Part shown: piece by piece, positions 20,809 through 28,770 of the stretch | How the letters are laid out: every line of letters begins with the position of its first letter | Numbering within the stretch: position 1 is the first letter of the stretch | From: Streptomyces sp. L2 | Lineage (GTDB): Bacteria > Actinomycetota > Actinomycetes > Streptomycetales > Streptomycetaceae | NCBI RefSeq assembly: GCF_004124325.1 | Contig: NZ_QBDT01000001.1 | Coordinates: 7,440,001-7,504,000 of the forward strand | Reading direction: 5' to 3' | DNA: 64,000 nt | The notes under the pieces: generated by a model | What the model was told of the DNA's origin: nothing | Database searches by the model: none | What the model saw: only the letters and a program-made list of their open reading frames with translations | Program-made: the position numbers and the translations under genes

Positions 20809-22004
20809 CCACCGCCCCCGACGCCCCGAGCCTGCCCGGCTTCCCCTTCTCCTGGGACGGCACCCGCGTGCCCGCCGAGGTCGAGGAACTGCGCGCCACC
20901 GCCCCCGTGCGGCGGGTGCGCACCATCGCCGGTGACGAGGCCTGGCTGGTCTCCTCCTACGAGCTGTGCCACCAGGTCCTGAAGGACCCCCGCTTCTCCC
21001 TCAAGGACACCTCCGCGCCCGGCGTGCCCCGGCAGTACGCGCTCACGATCCCGCCCGAGGTCGTGAACAACATGGGCAACATCACCGGCGCCGGGCTGCG
21101 CCGGGCGGTGATGAAGGCCGTCAACCCCAAGACGCCCGGCCTGGCCGAGTGGCTGCGGGCGGACGCCGAACGGCTGGTGGACCGGCTGGTCGCCGACGGG
21201 CCCACCGCCGACCTGCGCGGCGCGTTCTGCGAGCCGTACTCCGCGGGCATGCACTGCCACCTCCTCGGCATCCCGCAGACCGAAGGCCCCGCCTTCCTGC
21301 GCAGCCTCGACATCGCCTTCATGAACTCGCCCTGCCCGATCACCGGCGCGCGGATCAACTGGGACCGCGACATCGCCCGTATGACGGCCCTGCTCGACGA
21401 CCCCGCGACACACGGCCTGATGGGTGAACTCGCCGCCCTGCGCGACGACCCCGACTACGCCCACCTCACCGACGAGATGCTGGCCACCGTCGGCGTCACC
21501 CTGTTCGGCGCGGGCACCGTCTCCACCTCGGGCTTCCTCACCATGGCCCTGGTGTACCTGCTCACCCACCCCGGCACCCTGGAACTGCTCCGGGACCGGC
21601 CCGAGCTGATCGGCCCCGGGGTGGAGGAACTGCTGCGGGTGAACCTCTCCATCGGCGACGGGCTGCCCCGCCTCGCCCTGGAGGACGTCCGGCTCGGCGA
21701 CGTCGACGTACGCGCCGGTGAACTGGTCCTGGTCCTGGTCGAGGGAGCCAACCTCGACCCGGAGAAGTTCCCCGACCCGCACCGCTTCGACGTCCGCCGC
21801 GACAACACCGCCGACCACCTCTCCTTCGGCGGCGGCGCTCACTACTGCCCCGCCACCGCACTGGGCCGCGCCCACGCCCGCACCGCCCTGGAGGTCCTCC
21901 TCGCCCGCCTGCCCGGCCTCGCCCTCGCCGTCCCGCCCGGCGAGCTGGTCTGGCGCACCGGCTTCATGAAACGCATCCCCGAGCGGCTGCCGGTGACCTG
22001 GTAA
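20805..22004 (+). CDS. CYP121-like cytochrome P450 acting on a cyclodipeptide
   Basis: A 399-residue P450 whose sequence follows remembered M. tuberculosis CYP121 (mycocyclosin synthase) closely, for example in EAWLVSSYELC and PPEVVNNMGNI and in GVEELLRVNLS. The heme loop is LSFGGGAHYCPATALGR with ligand Cys348. CYP121 couples the two tyrosines of cyclo(Tyr-Tyr). Conserved pocket residues are Asn89, Phe172, Trp186 and Ser240 (Mtb 85, 168, 182, 237). Changed ones are Ile283 for Phe280, Met388 for Gln385 and Lys389 for Arg386. It overlaps the CDPS gene by 4 bp, so its substrate is that enzyme's diketopiperazine. A 15-bp-stem terminator follows. Confidence 0.94.
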   Translation: MTTAPDAPSLPGFPFSWDGTRVPAEVEELRATAPVRRVRTIAGDEAWLVSSYELCHQVLKDPRFSLKDTSAPGVPRQYALTIPPEVVNNMGNITGAGLRRAVMKAVNPKTPGLAEWLRADAERLVDRLVADGPTADLRGAFCEPYSAGMHCHLLGIPQTEGPAFLRSLDIAFMNSPCPITGARINWDRDIARMTALLDDPATHGLMGELAALRDDPDYAHLTDEMLATVGVTLFGAGTVSTSGFLTMALVYLLTHPGTLELLRDRPELIGPGVEELLRVNLSIGDGLPRLALEDVRLGDVDVRAGELVLVLVEGANLDPEKFPDPHRFDVRRDNTADHLSFGGGAHYCPATALGRAHARTALEVLLARLPGLALAVPPGELVWRTGFMKRIPERLPVTW

Positions 22005-22030
22005 CCCGGGACCCCGCGTACGGCCACCGC

Positions 22031-22065
22031 GGCGGCCCCGGCCGGGAACCCCGGCCGGGGCCGCC
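22031..22065 (+). terminator. Hairpin terminator of the cyclodipeptide operon
   Basis: Perfect 15-bp GC arms (22031-22045 and 22051-22065) with a 5-nt loop lie 27 bp after the P450 stop codon. It should isolate the two-gene operon from the sortase-substrate gene downstream. Confidence 0.8.
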
Positions 22066-22274
22066 GCCGTTCGTGTCGCGCGTCCGTCACCGGTATGGCG
22101 CACCGAGTCGCCGCCCTGTAGCTGGGGGAGTGGGGCAGACGGGTGGCGTCCTGACACGGGTGGGCGGCCCGGATGGTGCCCCGGAACGGCCTGACTGACG
22201 GTGGTTCATGTCGGAGCCGGGTCTATTCAGCTGATGGGGTATCCGCTGCCCGGCCACGGCGGAAGGACATCGAT

Positions 22275-22763
22275 ATGCGTTCTGCCCGCATGCTTCTCGC
22301 CACGGCGGCGGCCACCGCCGCCCTCGCCTTCACCACGCCGGGGGCCGCGTTCGCCGTCACCGCGAGCGGGGACGGAGGCCACGGCGACTCCTCGTACAGC
22401 AAGGAGCACGACAAGGGGTCCGGCAAGGAACACGACAAGGACTACAGCACGGAGCACGACAACGGACACAGCCACGACGCGCCGCGCGGCGGAATGCACA
22501 CGGGTGGCGGTGCCCTGGCCATGGTGAACGGCGACTGGGGCGGCCAGGGCCAGGGCGACAGCCGGTTCGACCCCGACACCTACCGGGACAAGGGCGACGG
22601 CGGCTGGAGCGGCGACCACGACAAGCCGCACGGCGGCATGCACACCGGCGGCGGCGGCCTCGCCACCACGTCCGGGGTCACCGTGGGCGGCCTGGCCGTC
22701 CTGGGGCTGGCCGGCGCCGGAGCGTTCGCGCTGCGCCGCCGCAAGGGCGCCCAGCCGGCCTGA
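22275..22763 (+). CDS. Surface protein, probable class F sortase substrate
   Basis: A 162-residue exported protein: signal peptide (1-27, ending AFA), a His/Asp/Lys-rich hydrophilic body with repeated EHDK/EHDN units, a hydrophobic segment (about 137-153) and the positive tail RRRKG. No LPxTG is present. Instead GGMHTGGG with a preceding Pro occurs twice, at residues 70-82 (PRGGMHTGGGALA) and 118-130 (PHGGMHTGGGGLA); the second is just before the membrane segment, where a sorting signal belongs. ATG 22275 has GGAAGG upstream. The sortase gene follows by 111 bp on the same strand, so anchoring by it is likely. The His-rich body may bind metal. Confidence 0.8.
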   Translation: MRSARMLLATAAATAALAFTTPGAAFAVTASGDGGHGDSSYSKEHDKGSGKEHDKDYSTEHDNGHSHDAPRGGMHTGGGALAMVNGDWGGQGQGDSRFDPDTYRDKGDGGWSGDHDKPHGGMHTGGGGLATTSGVTVGGLAVLGLAGAGAFALRRRKGAQPA

Positions 22764-22874
22764 CCGCGTCCGCACCCCTGGGGGCAGCGGCCGCCGCCGG
22801 CGCACACCGTGCCGGCGGCCCGCGCCCCCACACCCCGACCCCCGTGCTGCCGTGCCCGAGTGAGGTGGTGTCCG

Positions 22875-23576
22875 ATGGCAGCTGCTCCCTCCTCCCCGAC
22901 CCCCGACGAACCGGCACCGGACGAGCCCGCTTCCCGCGGCGGCGGACGGCTGACCCTGTGGGGCGTGGCGATCGCCGTCGTCGCCCTCGGCATGTTCGGC
23001 GGCCACAAGGGCACCGACCCCACGTCGGAGGCGTCCCGCGTCGACGGCGCCAAGGCCTCCGCCCCCGCCGTCCCCACCAGCCCGTCCACGGGCCCGACGG
23101 GCAGCGCACGCGCGGCCGCCCCGCTGCCCCGGTCCGCGCCGACCCGGCTGCTCATCCCGAAGATCTCCGTGAACGCCCCGTTCACCGTCCTCGTCACCAA
23201 CGCCTCGGACCAGCTCCAGCCCCCGCCGGCCGACAACACCAACCTGGTCGGCTGGTACTCCGCCGGCGTGTCCCCCGGGGAGACGGGCACCGCGGTCATC
23301 GCCGGGCACGTGGACACGAAGACCTCCGCCGCCGTCTTCGCCAACCTGTACCTGCTCAAGCCCGGCGACACCTTCTCCGTGGAGCGGGCCGACGGGCGGA
23401 CGGCGACCTTCGTCGTCGACGACGCCGAGAACTTCGACAAGGACAACTTCCCCAGCAAGCGCGTCTACGCCGACGCCGACCGGCCCGAGGTGCGGCTCAT
23501 CACCTGCTCCGGCGCCTACGACCACACGGCCAAGGACTACACGGAGAACCTGGTGGTCTTCGCCCACCTCGTCTGA
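22875..23576 (+). CDS. Class F sortase
   Basis: A 233-residue membrane-anchored transpeptidase: an N-terminal Pro/Glu-rich cytoplasmic tail, one transmembrane helix (LWGVAIAVVALGMF, about 28-41), a Pro/Ser/Thr stalk, then the sortase barrel. The catalytic His is in VIAGHVDTK and the Cys in RLITCSGAY. No arginine occurs C-terminal to the Cys, where most sortases place their third catalytic residue (the tail is DYTENLVVFAHLV). The start is ATG 22875 with GAGGTGG upstream. It should cleave and anchor the product of the preceding gene. It ends 6 bp from a convergent gene. Confidence 0.9.
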   Translation: MAAAPSSPTPDEPAPDEPASRGGGRLTLWGVAIAVVALGMFGGHKGTDPTSEASRVDGAKASAPAVPTSPSTGPTGSARAAAPLPRSAPTRLLIPKISVNAPFTVLVTNASDQLQPPPADNTNLVGWYSAGVSPGETGTAVIAGHVDTKTSAAVFANLYLLKPGDTFSVERADGRTATFVVDDAENFDKDNFPSKRVYADADRPEVRLITCSGAYDHTAKDYTENLVVFAHLV

Positions 23577-23582
23577 GAGGAC

Positions 23583-24791
23583 TCACGCGCGCGGGGACGC
23601 GGACCCGGCGCGATGCGCCGCGAAGGGGCCGTCCGCCGCGAACGCCAGCGCGGCGAACCGTTCGCCCATGCGGCGGTGCGTCGCCGCGTCGGGGTGCAGC
23701 GCGTCGGGCAGCGGCAGTTCGGCCGCGTCCTGCTCGCCGTAGAGGGCACGGCCGTCGAGGTGGTGCAGATGCGGGTCCGAAGCGGCCCGCAGCGCCACGA
23801 TCCGGGCCAGCTCCTCCCGGATCACCCGGAGGGTCAGCTTCCCGGCCGCGGTCTCCGCCGGGTCGCCGGCGGCCACGAACCTCAGCCGGCCGTCGGCGAG
23901 ACCGCTGAGATCCGGCAGGCTGGGGCCCGGCGTGTCCTCGTGGATCGGGCACAGGATCGGCGAGATCACCAGGAGCGGGACGTCCGGATGGCCCTCGCGC
24001 ACGGTGTCGAGGAAGCCGTGCACGGCGGGTCCGAAGGCGCGCAGCCGCATCAGGTCGGTGTTGACCAGGTTGATGCCGAGCTTGACGGAGACGAGGTCGG
24101 CCGGCGTGTCGCGGATGGCCCGCGCCGTGAACGGATCGAGCAGGGCGCTGCCGCCCAGGCCGAGGTTGACCAGCTCCACCCCGCCGAGTGCGGCGGCGAG
24201 CGCCGGCCAGGTGGTGGTGGGGCTCGCCGCGTCGGAGCCGTGGCTGATCGAACTGCCGTGGTGCAGCCAGACCGCGCGGCCCGCGTCCGGGACCGGTTCC
24301 ACGGGTGCGTCGGTGCGCAGGGCGACCAGTTCGGTGGTCTCCTTGTGCGGAAGCCAGATCTCCACGTCCTTGACCCGGTCGGGCAGGCCGGTGAAGCGCG
24401 CGGTGCCGACCGGACCGGGCCGGTGCTCGGCGCTGCCGGTGGACAGGTCGACGGTCACGGTGTGGCCGCCCGCCACCGAGGTGCTGCCGGCCGGGCGTCC
24501 GTCGACGAGGAGGTCGTACACCCCGTCCGGCCGGGGCGGCGCGCCGGTGTAGACCCGCTTGGTCGGCACGGTGTCCAGCTCGACGGCGGTGGCGCGGGTG
24601 CGGAACACGAGCCGCACGCCGGACGGCTGGGACTCGGCCATGGCCAGCTGCGGGTCGGTGCACTGGGCGCGGGCCGCGGCGGGCAGCCGGTGCGGCAGCA
24701 GTCCGTGCGCGGTGCGTTCGAGGTCGAGGGCGCCGCAGACGAGGGCGTCGGTGAGGGGAGTGGTGATCCAGCCGGGCTGGGTGGAGGTCAT
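23583..24791 (-). CDS. Cytoplasmic SGNH/GDSL-type hydrolase
   Basis: A 402-residue protein with a front jelly-roll-like region (about 1-180, including the YDLLVDGR and HTVTVDLSTG strands) and a C-terminal SGNH hydrolase domain. Block I is HHGSSISHG with the nucleophilic Ser, block II LVNLGLGGSALL has the Gly, block III KLGINLVN has the Asn, and block V LPDALHPD has the Asp-x-x-His. There is no signal peptide. An ester of a sugar or other small molecule is the likely substrate. It follows a TetR gene by 35 bp on the same strand, which suggests that the regulator senses the substrate. Confidence 0.88.
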   Translation of the reverse strand: MTSTQPGWITTPLTDALVCGALDLERTAHGLLPHRLPAAARAQCTDPQLAMAESQPSGVRLVFRTRATAVELDTVPTKRVYTGAPPRPDGVYDLLVDGRPAGSTSVAGGHTVTVDLSTGSAEHRPGPVGTARFTGLPDRVKDVEIWLPHKETTELVALRTDAPVEPVPDAGRAVWLHHGSSISHGSDAASPTTTWPALAAALGGVELVNLGLGGSALLDPFTARAIRDTPADLVSVKLGINLVNTDLMRLRAFGPAVHGFLDTVREGHPDVPLLVISPILCPIHEDTPGPSLPDLSGLADGRLRFVAAGDPAETAAGKLTLRVIREELARIVALRAASDPHLHHLDGRALYGEQDAAELPLPDALHPDAATHRRMGERFAALAFAADGPFAAHRAGSASPRA

Positions 24792-24826
24792 GAGTGGCGT
24801 GCCTGCGTTTCGGTCGTGTCCGCGGT

Positions 24827-25402
24827 TCAGCGGCCGGGGGTCGGCCAGGTACGGAGCAGGGCGTCCAGGGCGTCCAGGATCCGCGTCCAGGACTCCTCGG
24901 AGCCGGGCGCACTGTGGCTGAAACCGCCGGCGGACTCCAGGCTCACGAAGCCGTGGAAGACGCTGCCCAGCAGCCGGACCGCGTGGGTCTCGTCGGGTTC
25001 GGTCAGCTGGTAGCCCCGCAGGATGGCCCGCGTCATCTGCGCGTGCCGGCCGCCCGCGCTCGCCGCGGCGGTTTCCGGATCCAGCCGGTACCGGGCGGCC
25101 TCGTAGCGGCCGGGGTGGGCGCGGGCGTAGTCGCGGTAGACGCCGGCGAACGCGTCCAGCGCGTCCTTGCCGGCCCGTCCGGCCAGGGCCTCGGCGGCAC
25201 GGTCGGCCATCTCCTGAAGGGCGAGCAGGGCGATGCGGCTCTTGAGGTCGTGGGAGTTCTTCAGGTGCGAGTACAGGCTCGCCACCTTGACGTCGAACCG
25301 GCGGGCCACCGCCGAGAGCGTGACCTGTTCGAAGCCGGCCTCGTCGGCCAGCTCCGCTGCCGCCCGGACCAGCCGCTCGGTGGTCAGCCCCGCTCGCACC
25401 AT
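24827..25402 (-). CDS. TetR/AcrR family repressor
   Basis: A 191-residue regulator with a standard N-terminal TetR HTH (LSAVARRFDVKVASLYSHLKN, about residues 29-49) and a C-terminal ligand domain ending in FHGFVSLESAGGF, typical of the WHG-type C-domain. ATG 25402 is preceded by GGAAAGG. Immediately upstream are two arms of a perfect 10-bp inverted repeat flanking its promoter region. It is the first gene of an operon with the SGNH hydrolase, and the simplest model is autorepression lifted by the hydrolase's substrate or product. Confidence 0.92.
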   Translation of the reverse strand: MVRAGLTTERLVRAAAELADEAGFEQVTLSAVARRFDVKVASLYSHLKNSHDLKSRIALLALQEMADRAAEALAGRAGKDALDAFAGVYRDYARAHPGRYEAARYRLDPETAAASAGGRHAQMTRAILRGYQLTEPDETHAVRLLGSVFHGFVSLESAGGFSHSAPGSEESWTRILDALDALLRTWPTPGR

Positions 25403-25416
25403 GATGAACCTTTCCT

Positions 25417-25458
25417 TTGCCTAAAGTAAGTATGCATCTACCTATAAGCTTTAGGCAA
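25417..25458. promoter_or_regulatory. TetR operator, widely spaced inverted repeat
   Basis: TTGCCTAAAG (25417-25426) and CTTTAGGCAA (25449-25458) are perfect 10-bp arms 22 bp apart in an AT-rich stretch 15-56 bp upstream of the TetR start. Each arm may be half of a site for two dimers. The divergent LysR gene starts 128 bp further on and may share control. Confidence 0.7.
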
Positions 25459-25586
25459 GAGGCTTCCCGCGGCTCCGGACCGCGGCTCGGGCCCGGACGG
25501 ACACCGACCCGCAGTCCGGAACTCGAACTTGTGCCCGGGGCGGGACAATGGAACGCTGCCGCCGGAACGAGACGGGGAGTGGACCG

Positions 25587-26540
25587 ATGGAGCTGGAGCT
25601 GCGGCATCTGCGCGTGCTGTGCGCGATCGCCGACGCCGGCAGTGTGGGCCGGGCCGCCACACAGCTGGGCTACTCGCAGCCCGCCGTCAGCACCCAGCTC
25701 CGGCGCATCGAGCGCTTCCTGGGCGAGCCGCTCTTCGAGCGCGGCACGGGCGGGGTCCGGCCGACCCGGTACGGCGCCGAGGTCGTCGCCCAGGCCCGCG
25801 ACGTACTGGCCCGTGCCGACGCCATCGGCCACCGCACCGCCGCCGCCCGGCCCGGCCGCACCCTGCGGATCGCGGCGACCAACTCCCCGATGCTGTCCGG
25901 CACCGTCTCCCGGATGCGCACCCGGATGCCCGAGCTGACCGTCGCCGTGACCAGCGCCTACGCCTCCTCACGGATCGTGGAACTGCTCGAGGGCGCGGCG
26001 GCGGACGCGGCCATCGCCGCCGACTACCCCGGACGGGAGCTGCGGCACTCGGCGTCGGTCAAGCACCGCGGGATCGTCACCGAGCCCACCTTCGTGGCCC
26101 TCCCCTCCCGGCACCGGCTGCGCCAGAGCGCCCAGGTCCAGCTCGCCGACCTCGCCGAGGACGCGTGGTTCGTGACCCCGGACGACGGCGCCGGCTGGCC
26201 CGGGGTGTTCTACGACGCCTGCGCCGCGGCCGGGTTCACCCCGGTCGCCGTGCACGAATTCCTCGGGGACCAGGCCCAGTTGCAGAGCATGATCGCCGAC
26301 GGCCTGGGCGTGTCCATGGTCCAGCCGACGCTGCGCCCGATCCCGCACGTCGTCGTCAAGCCGCTGGTCGGCTCGCCGCTGTGGTGCCGCTACGTGCTGG
26401 CCTGGCGGCCGGACTCCGTCACCGAGGACGAGGTGGAGACGCTCTTCCAGTCGGCCACCGCCGCCTACCGTGATCTCGTCGCCCAGGCCCCCCACTTGAG
26501 GAACTGGGCCTCCCGTACCTGGAGCATCGCCGGGGCGTAG
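25587..26540 (+). CDS. LysR family transcriptional regulator
   Basis: A 317-residue LysR protein starting [19 protein letters not shown]. The HTH is in [21 protein letters not shown], followed by the linker helix and a periplasmic-binding-like effector domain. It is close in type to the second LysR of this window (44708), sharing the same N-terminal wording. ATG 25587 has GGGGAG upstream. Its target is not obvious: the upstream divergent neighbour is the TetR-SGNH operon and the downstream gene is a collagenase. Its TAG stop codon is part of an 8-bp tandem repeat with G-quadruplex potential. Confidence 0.92.
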   Translation: MELELRHLRVLCAIADAGSVGRAATQLGYSQPAVSTQLRRIERFLGEPLFERGTGGVRPTRYGAEVVAQARDVLARADAIGHRTAAARPGRTLRIAATNSPMLSGTVSRMRTRMPELTVAVTSAYASSRIVELLEGAAADAAIAADYPGRELRHSASVKHRGIVTEPTFVALPSRHRLRQSAQVQLADLAEDAWFVTPDDGAGWPGVFYDACAAAGFTPVAVHEFLGDQAQLQSMIADGLGVSMVQPTLRPIPHVVVKPLVGSPLWCRYVLAWRPDSVTEDEVETLFQSATAAYRDLVAQAPHLRNWASRTWSIAGA

Positions 26541-26567
26541 GGGCGTAGGGGCGTAGGGGCGTAGGGG
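26532..26567 (+). repeat. GGGGCGTA tandem repeat, G-quadruplex motif at a stop codon
   Basis: Four tandem copies of GGGGCGTA plus a fifth GGGG give five G4 runs with uniform 4-nt loops on the coding strand. The first copy contains the LysR stop codon (TAG 26538-26540) and each later copy repeats the TAG. The transcript could fold a parallel quadruplex just as translation ends. Confidence 0.8.
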
Positions 26568-26635
26568 CGGGGCGCCTGACGCCCGGGCAACCGGCGTACG
26601 TCCCAAGGGTGTCCCGTGATGTTATGAGCGGCCGG

Positions 26636-26659
26636 TGCCATGTGCTATGTCACACGGCA
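26636..26659. promoter_or_regulatory. Imperfect palindrome upstream of the collagenase gene
   Basis: TGCCATGTG and CACACGGCA form 9-bp arms with one mismatch around CTATGT, about 80 bp before the collagenase ATG. The position fits an operator or activator site, possibly for the LysR protein encoded upstream. Confidence 0.4.
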
Positions 26660-26739
26660 TTGTTGGGCGGCGTGGGGCGCTGAGACAGTCCTCACACGCC
26701 TCAACACCCCACCGAGGCGCGTCCCTTGGAGGAAACCCG

Positions 26740-28689
26740 ATGCGCTATCGCTTCGCGCTGCCCAGACGCATGGCCGGCGCCGCCGCCGTCTGCGTCACCG
26801 TGGCCGGCCTGCTGACCACACCGGCGCTGGCCGCGCCCCAGCCGCACGCCGCGGCCCCCGCACCCCGGCAGCACACCGGTCACGCCACCCCCGCGCACCC
26901 GGACACGTCCGCGCCGTCCCCGGCCGGAGCCGCCACCCCGGCGACCCAGCACCCCGCGACCCAGGACCGGCGGATCAGTCCGGACCGACTCCCGCCCCAG
27001 GCGCCGGCGTTCGGGCGCGAGGCCCCCGCGGCCCGCCCCGCGGCCTCGTGCACCGCGGCCGACTTCGGTTCACGCACCCGCTCCGCCCTGGTGTCGTTCG
27101 TGCGGGCCTCGACGCCGGACTGCGTCAACACGCTCTTCGCGGTCACCGGCCAGGACGCGCACGACGTGTTCCGGCAGACCCAGATGGTGACGGTCGCCCG
27201 GGCCTTCACCCGGACCGCGGCCGTCTACCGCGGCGACAACTCGCGCGGCCTGCTGCAACTGGTCCTCTTCCTGCGGGCCGGCTACTACGTCCAGTTCAAC
27301 CACCCGGACGACGTGGGCGCGTACACCACCCGCCTGACCACCCCCGTCACCGACGGCCTGGACACGTTCTTCGCCACCCGCCACTCCCGGGACGTCACGG
27401 CGGCCAACGGCGACATCCTCGGCGAGAGCGTCATCCTCACCGACAGCGCCGACCAGCAGGGCCGCTATCTGTACGTGTACCGCCGGCTCCTGAACGCCTA
27501 CGACAGCTTCTACGACTCCGTCGACAGCATGGTCAGGGCCGTCAACGACGTCTACACGCCCCTGTGGCGCGGCAACTGGAACCCCGTGTACGTCGACGCC
27601 GTCGCCGCCGACCCGCGCGTCACCGTGTCGCTGTACGCCTTCGCGCTGGACCACACCGGCCTGCTCGGCGGCGACCTGGCCTTCCTGGACTCCAACGCGG
27701 GGATGAACCTGGCGCGTTACGTCGAGCACCCCGAACTGCGGCCGATCGTCCAGCCGTTGACGAAGGACCTGCTCGACGGCTCCGCCATCACCGGCCCCAC
27801 CGCCGGTCTTTGGGTCGCGGTGGCCACGCAGGCGAGCGCCTACGACGGCGCCGACTGCGCGTACTACGACGTCTGCGACCTGCCCGCGAAGCTGACCGAC
27901 GCCGCCCTGCCCGTCGTCCACCAGTGCGACGCGGACCACACCATCCGCGCCCAGTCACTGACCGCGGCCGACCTCGACGCCGCCTGCGCGAGCATCCTGC
28001 ACCAGGACGCCTACTTCCGGGACCTGGTCAAGGCCGACGGTCCGATACCCGGCCAGTACGCCTCGACCATCGAGCTCGTGGTCTTCGCCAGCCGCGCCGA
28101 CTACCAGACGTACGCCGGCGCGATCTACGGCGTCAGCACCGACAACGGCGGCATCACCCTGACCGGGGACCCGACCGACCCGGCGAACCGGCCGACGTCG
28201 ATCATGTACCAGAAGGCCACCGACGACGGCTTCGTCGCCCGGATCTGGAACCTCAACCACGAGTACACGCACTTCCTCGACGGCCGCGACGACATGAAGG
28301 GCGACTTCACCCAGGAGATCTCGGTGCCGGACGTGTGGTGGATCGAGGGCCTGGCCGAGTACGTCTCCTACGGCTACCGGGGCATCGCCGACGACGAGGC
28401 GGTCCAGGAGGCGGCCAAGCACACCTACGCCCTGAGCACCCTCTTCCAGAGCACCTACGACAACAGCGACGAGACCCGCACCTACCCGTGGGGCTACCTC
28501 GCCGTGCGCTACATGGCCGAGCGGCACCCCGACGACATCCAGCGCATGCTCGCCCGCTTCCGCGTCGGTGACTACGCCGGCGGATACGCCGTCTACCACG
28601 ACGGCATCGGCACCCGCTACGACGCCGACTTCGACCAGTGGCTCACGGCGTGTGCCGCGGGCGCGTGCGCCAGTCCCACCAAGGCCTGA
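26740..28689 (+). CDS. Secreted M9 (microbial) collagenase
   Basis: A 649-residue protein. The signal peptide is MRYRFALPRR, then a hydrophobic stretch ending ALAAP; a long Pro/Ala/His-rich spacer follows to about residue 110. Next come an activator-like helical domain and the M9 peptidase domain with H507EYTH and the third ligand Glu in WWIEGLAEYVSY about 30 residues later. It has no C-terminal PKD or PPC collagen-binding domains, unlike clostridial enzymes, ending soon after the catalytic domain with two Cys that may pair. ATG 26740 has TTGGAGGAAA upstream. It should attack collagen-like substrates outside the cell. A 15-bp-stem terminator follows. Confidence 0.92.
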   Translation: MRYRFALPRRMAGAAAVCVTVAGLLTTPALAAPQPHAAAPAPRQHTGHATPAHPDTSAPSPAGAATPATQHPATQDRRISPDRLPPQAPAFGREAPAARPAASCTAADFGSRTRSALVSFVRASTPDCVNTLFAVTGQDAHDVFRQTQMVTVARAFTRTAAVYRGDNSRGLLQLVLFLRAGYYVQFNHPDDVGAYTTRLTTPVTDGLDTFFATRHSRDVTAANGDILGESVILTDSADQQGRYLYVYRRLLNAYDSFYDSVDSMVRAVNDVYTPLWRGNWNPVYVDAVAADPRVTVSLYAFALDHTGLLGGDLAFLDSNAGMNLARYVEHPELRPIVQPLTKDLLDGSAITGPTAGLWVAVATQASAYDGADCAYYDVCDLPAKLTDAALPVVHQCDADHTIRAQSLTAADLDAACASILHQDAYFRDLVKADGPIPGQYASTIELVVFASRADYQTYAGAIYGVSTDNGGITLTGDPTDPANRPTSIMYQKATDDGFVARIWNLNHEYTHFLDGRDDMKGDFTQEISVPDVWWIEGLAEYVSYGYRGIADDEAVQEAAKHTYALSTLFQSTYDNSDETRTYPWGYLAVRYMAERHPDDIQRMLARFRVGDYAGGYAVYHDGIGTRYDADFDQWLTACAAGACASPTKA

Positions 28690-28710
28690 CGGATCGCGCC
28701 CCGCACGGCG

Positions 28711-28743
28711 ACGGCCGCCGACCGGAACCCGGTCGGCGGCCGT
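28711..28743. terminator. Bidirectional hairpin terminator
   Basis: Perfect 15-bp arms (28711-28725 and 28729-28743) with a 3-nt loop lie between the convergent collagenase and GAPDH genes. Confidence 0.85.
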
Positions 28744-28770
28744 ACGCGTGTCGGCGCAGATGGCGGGCCG

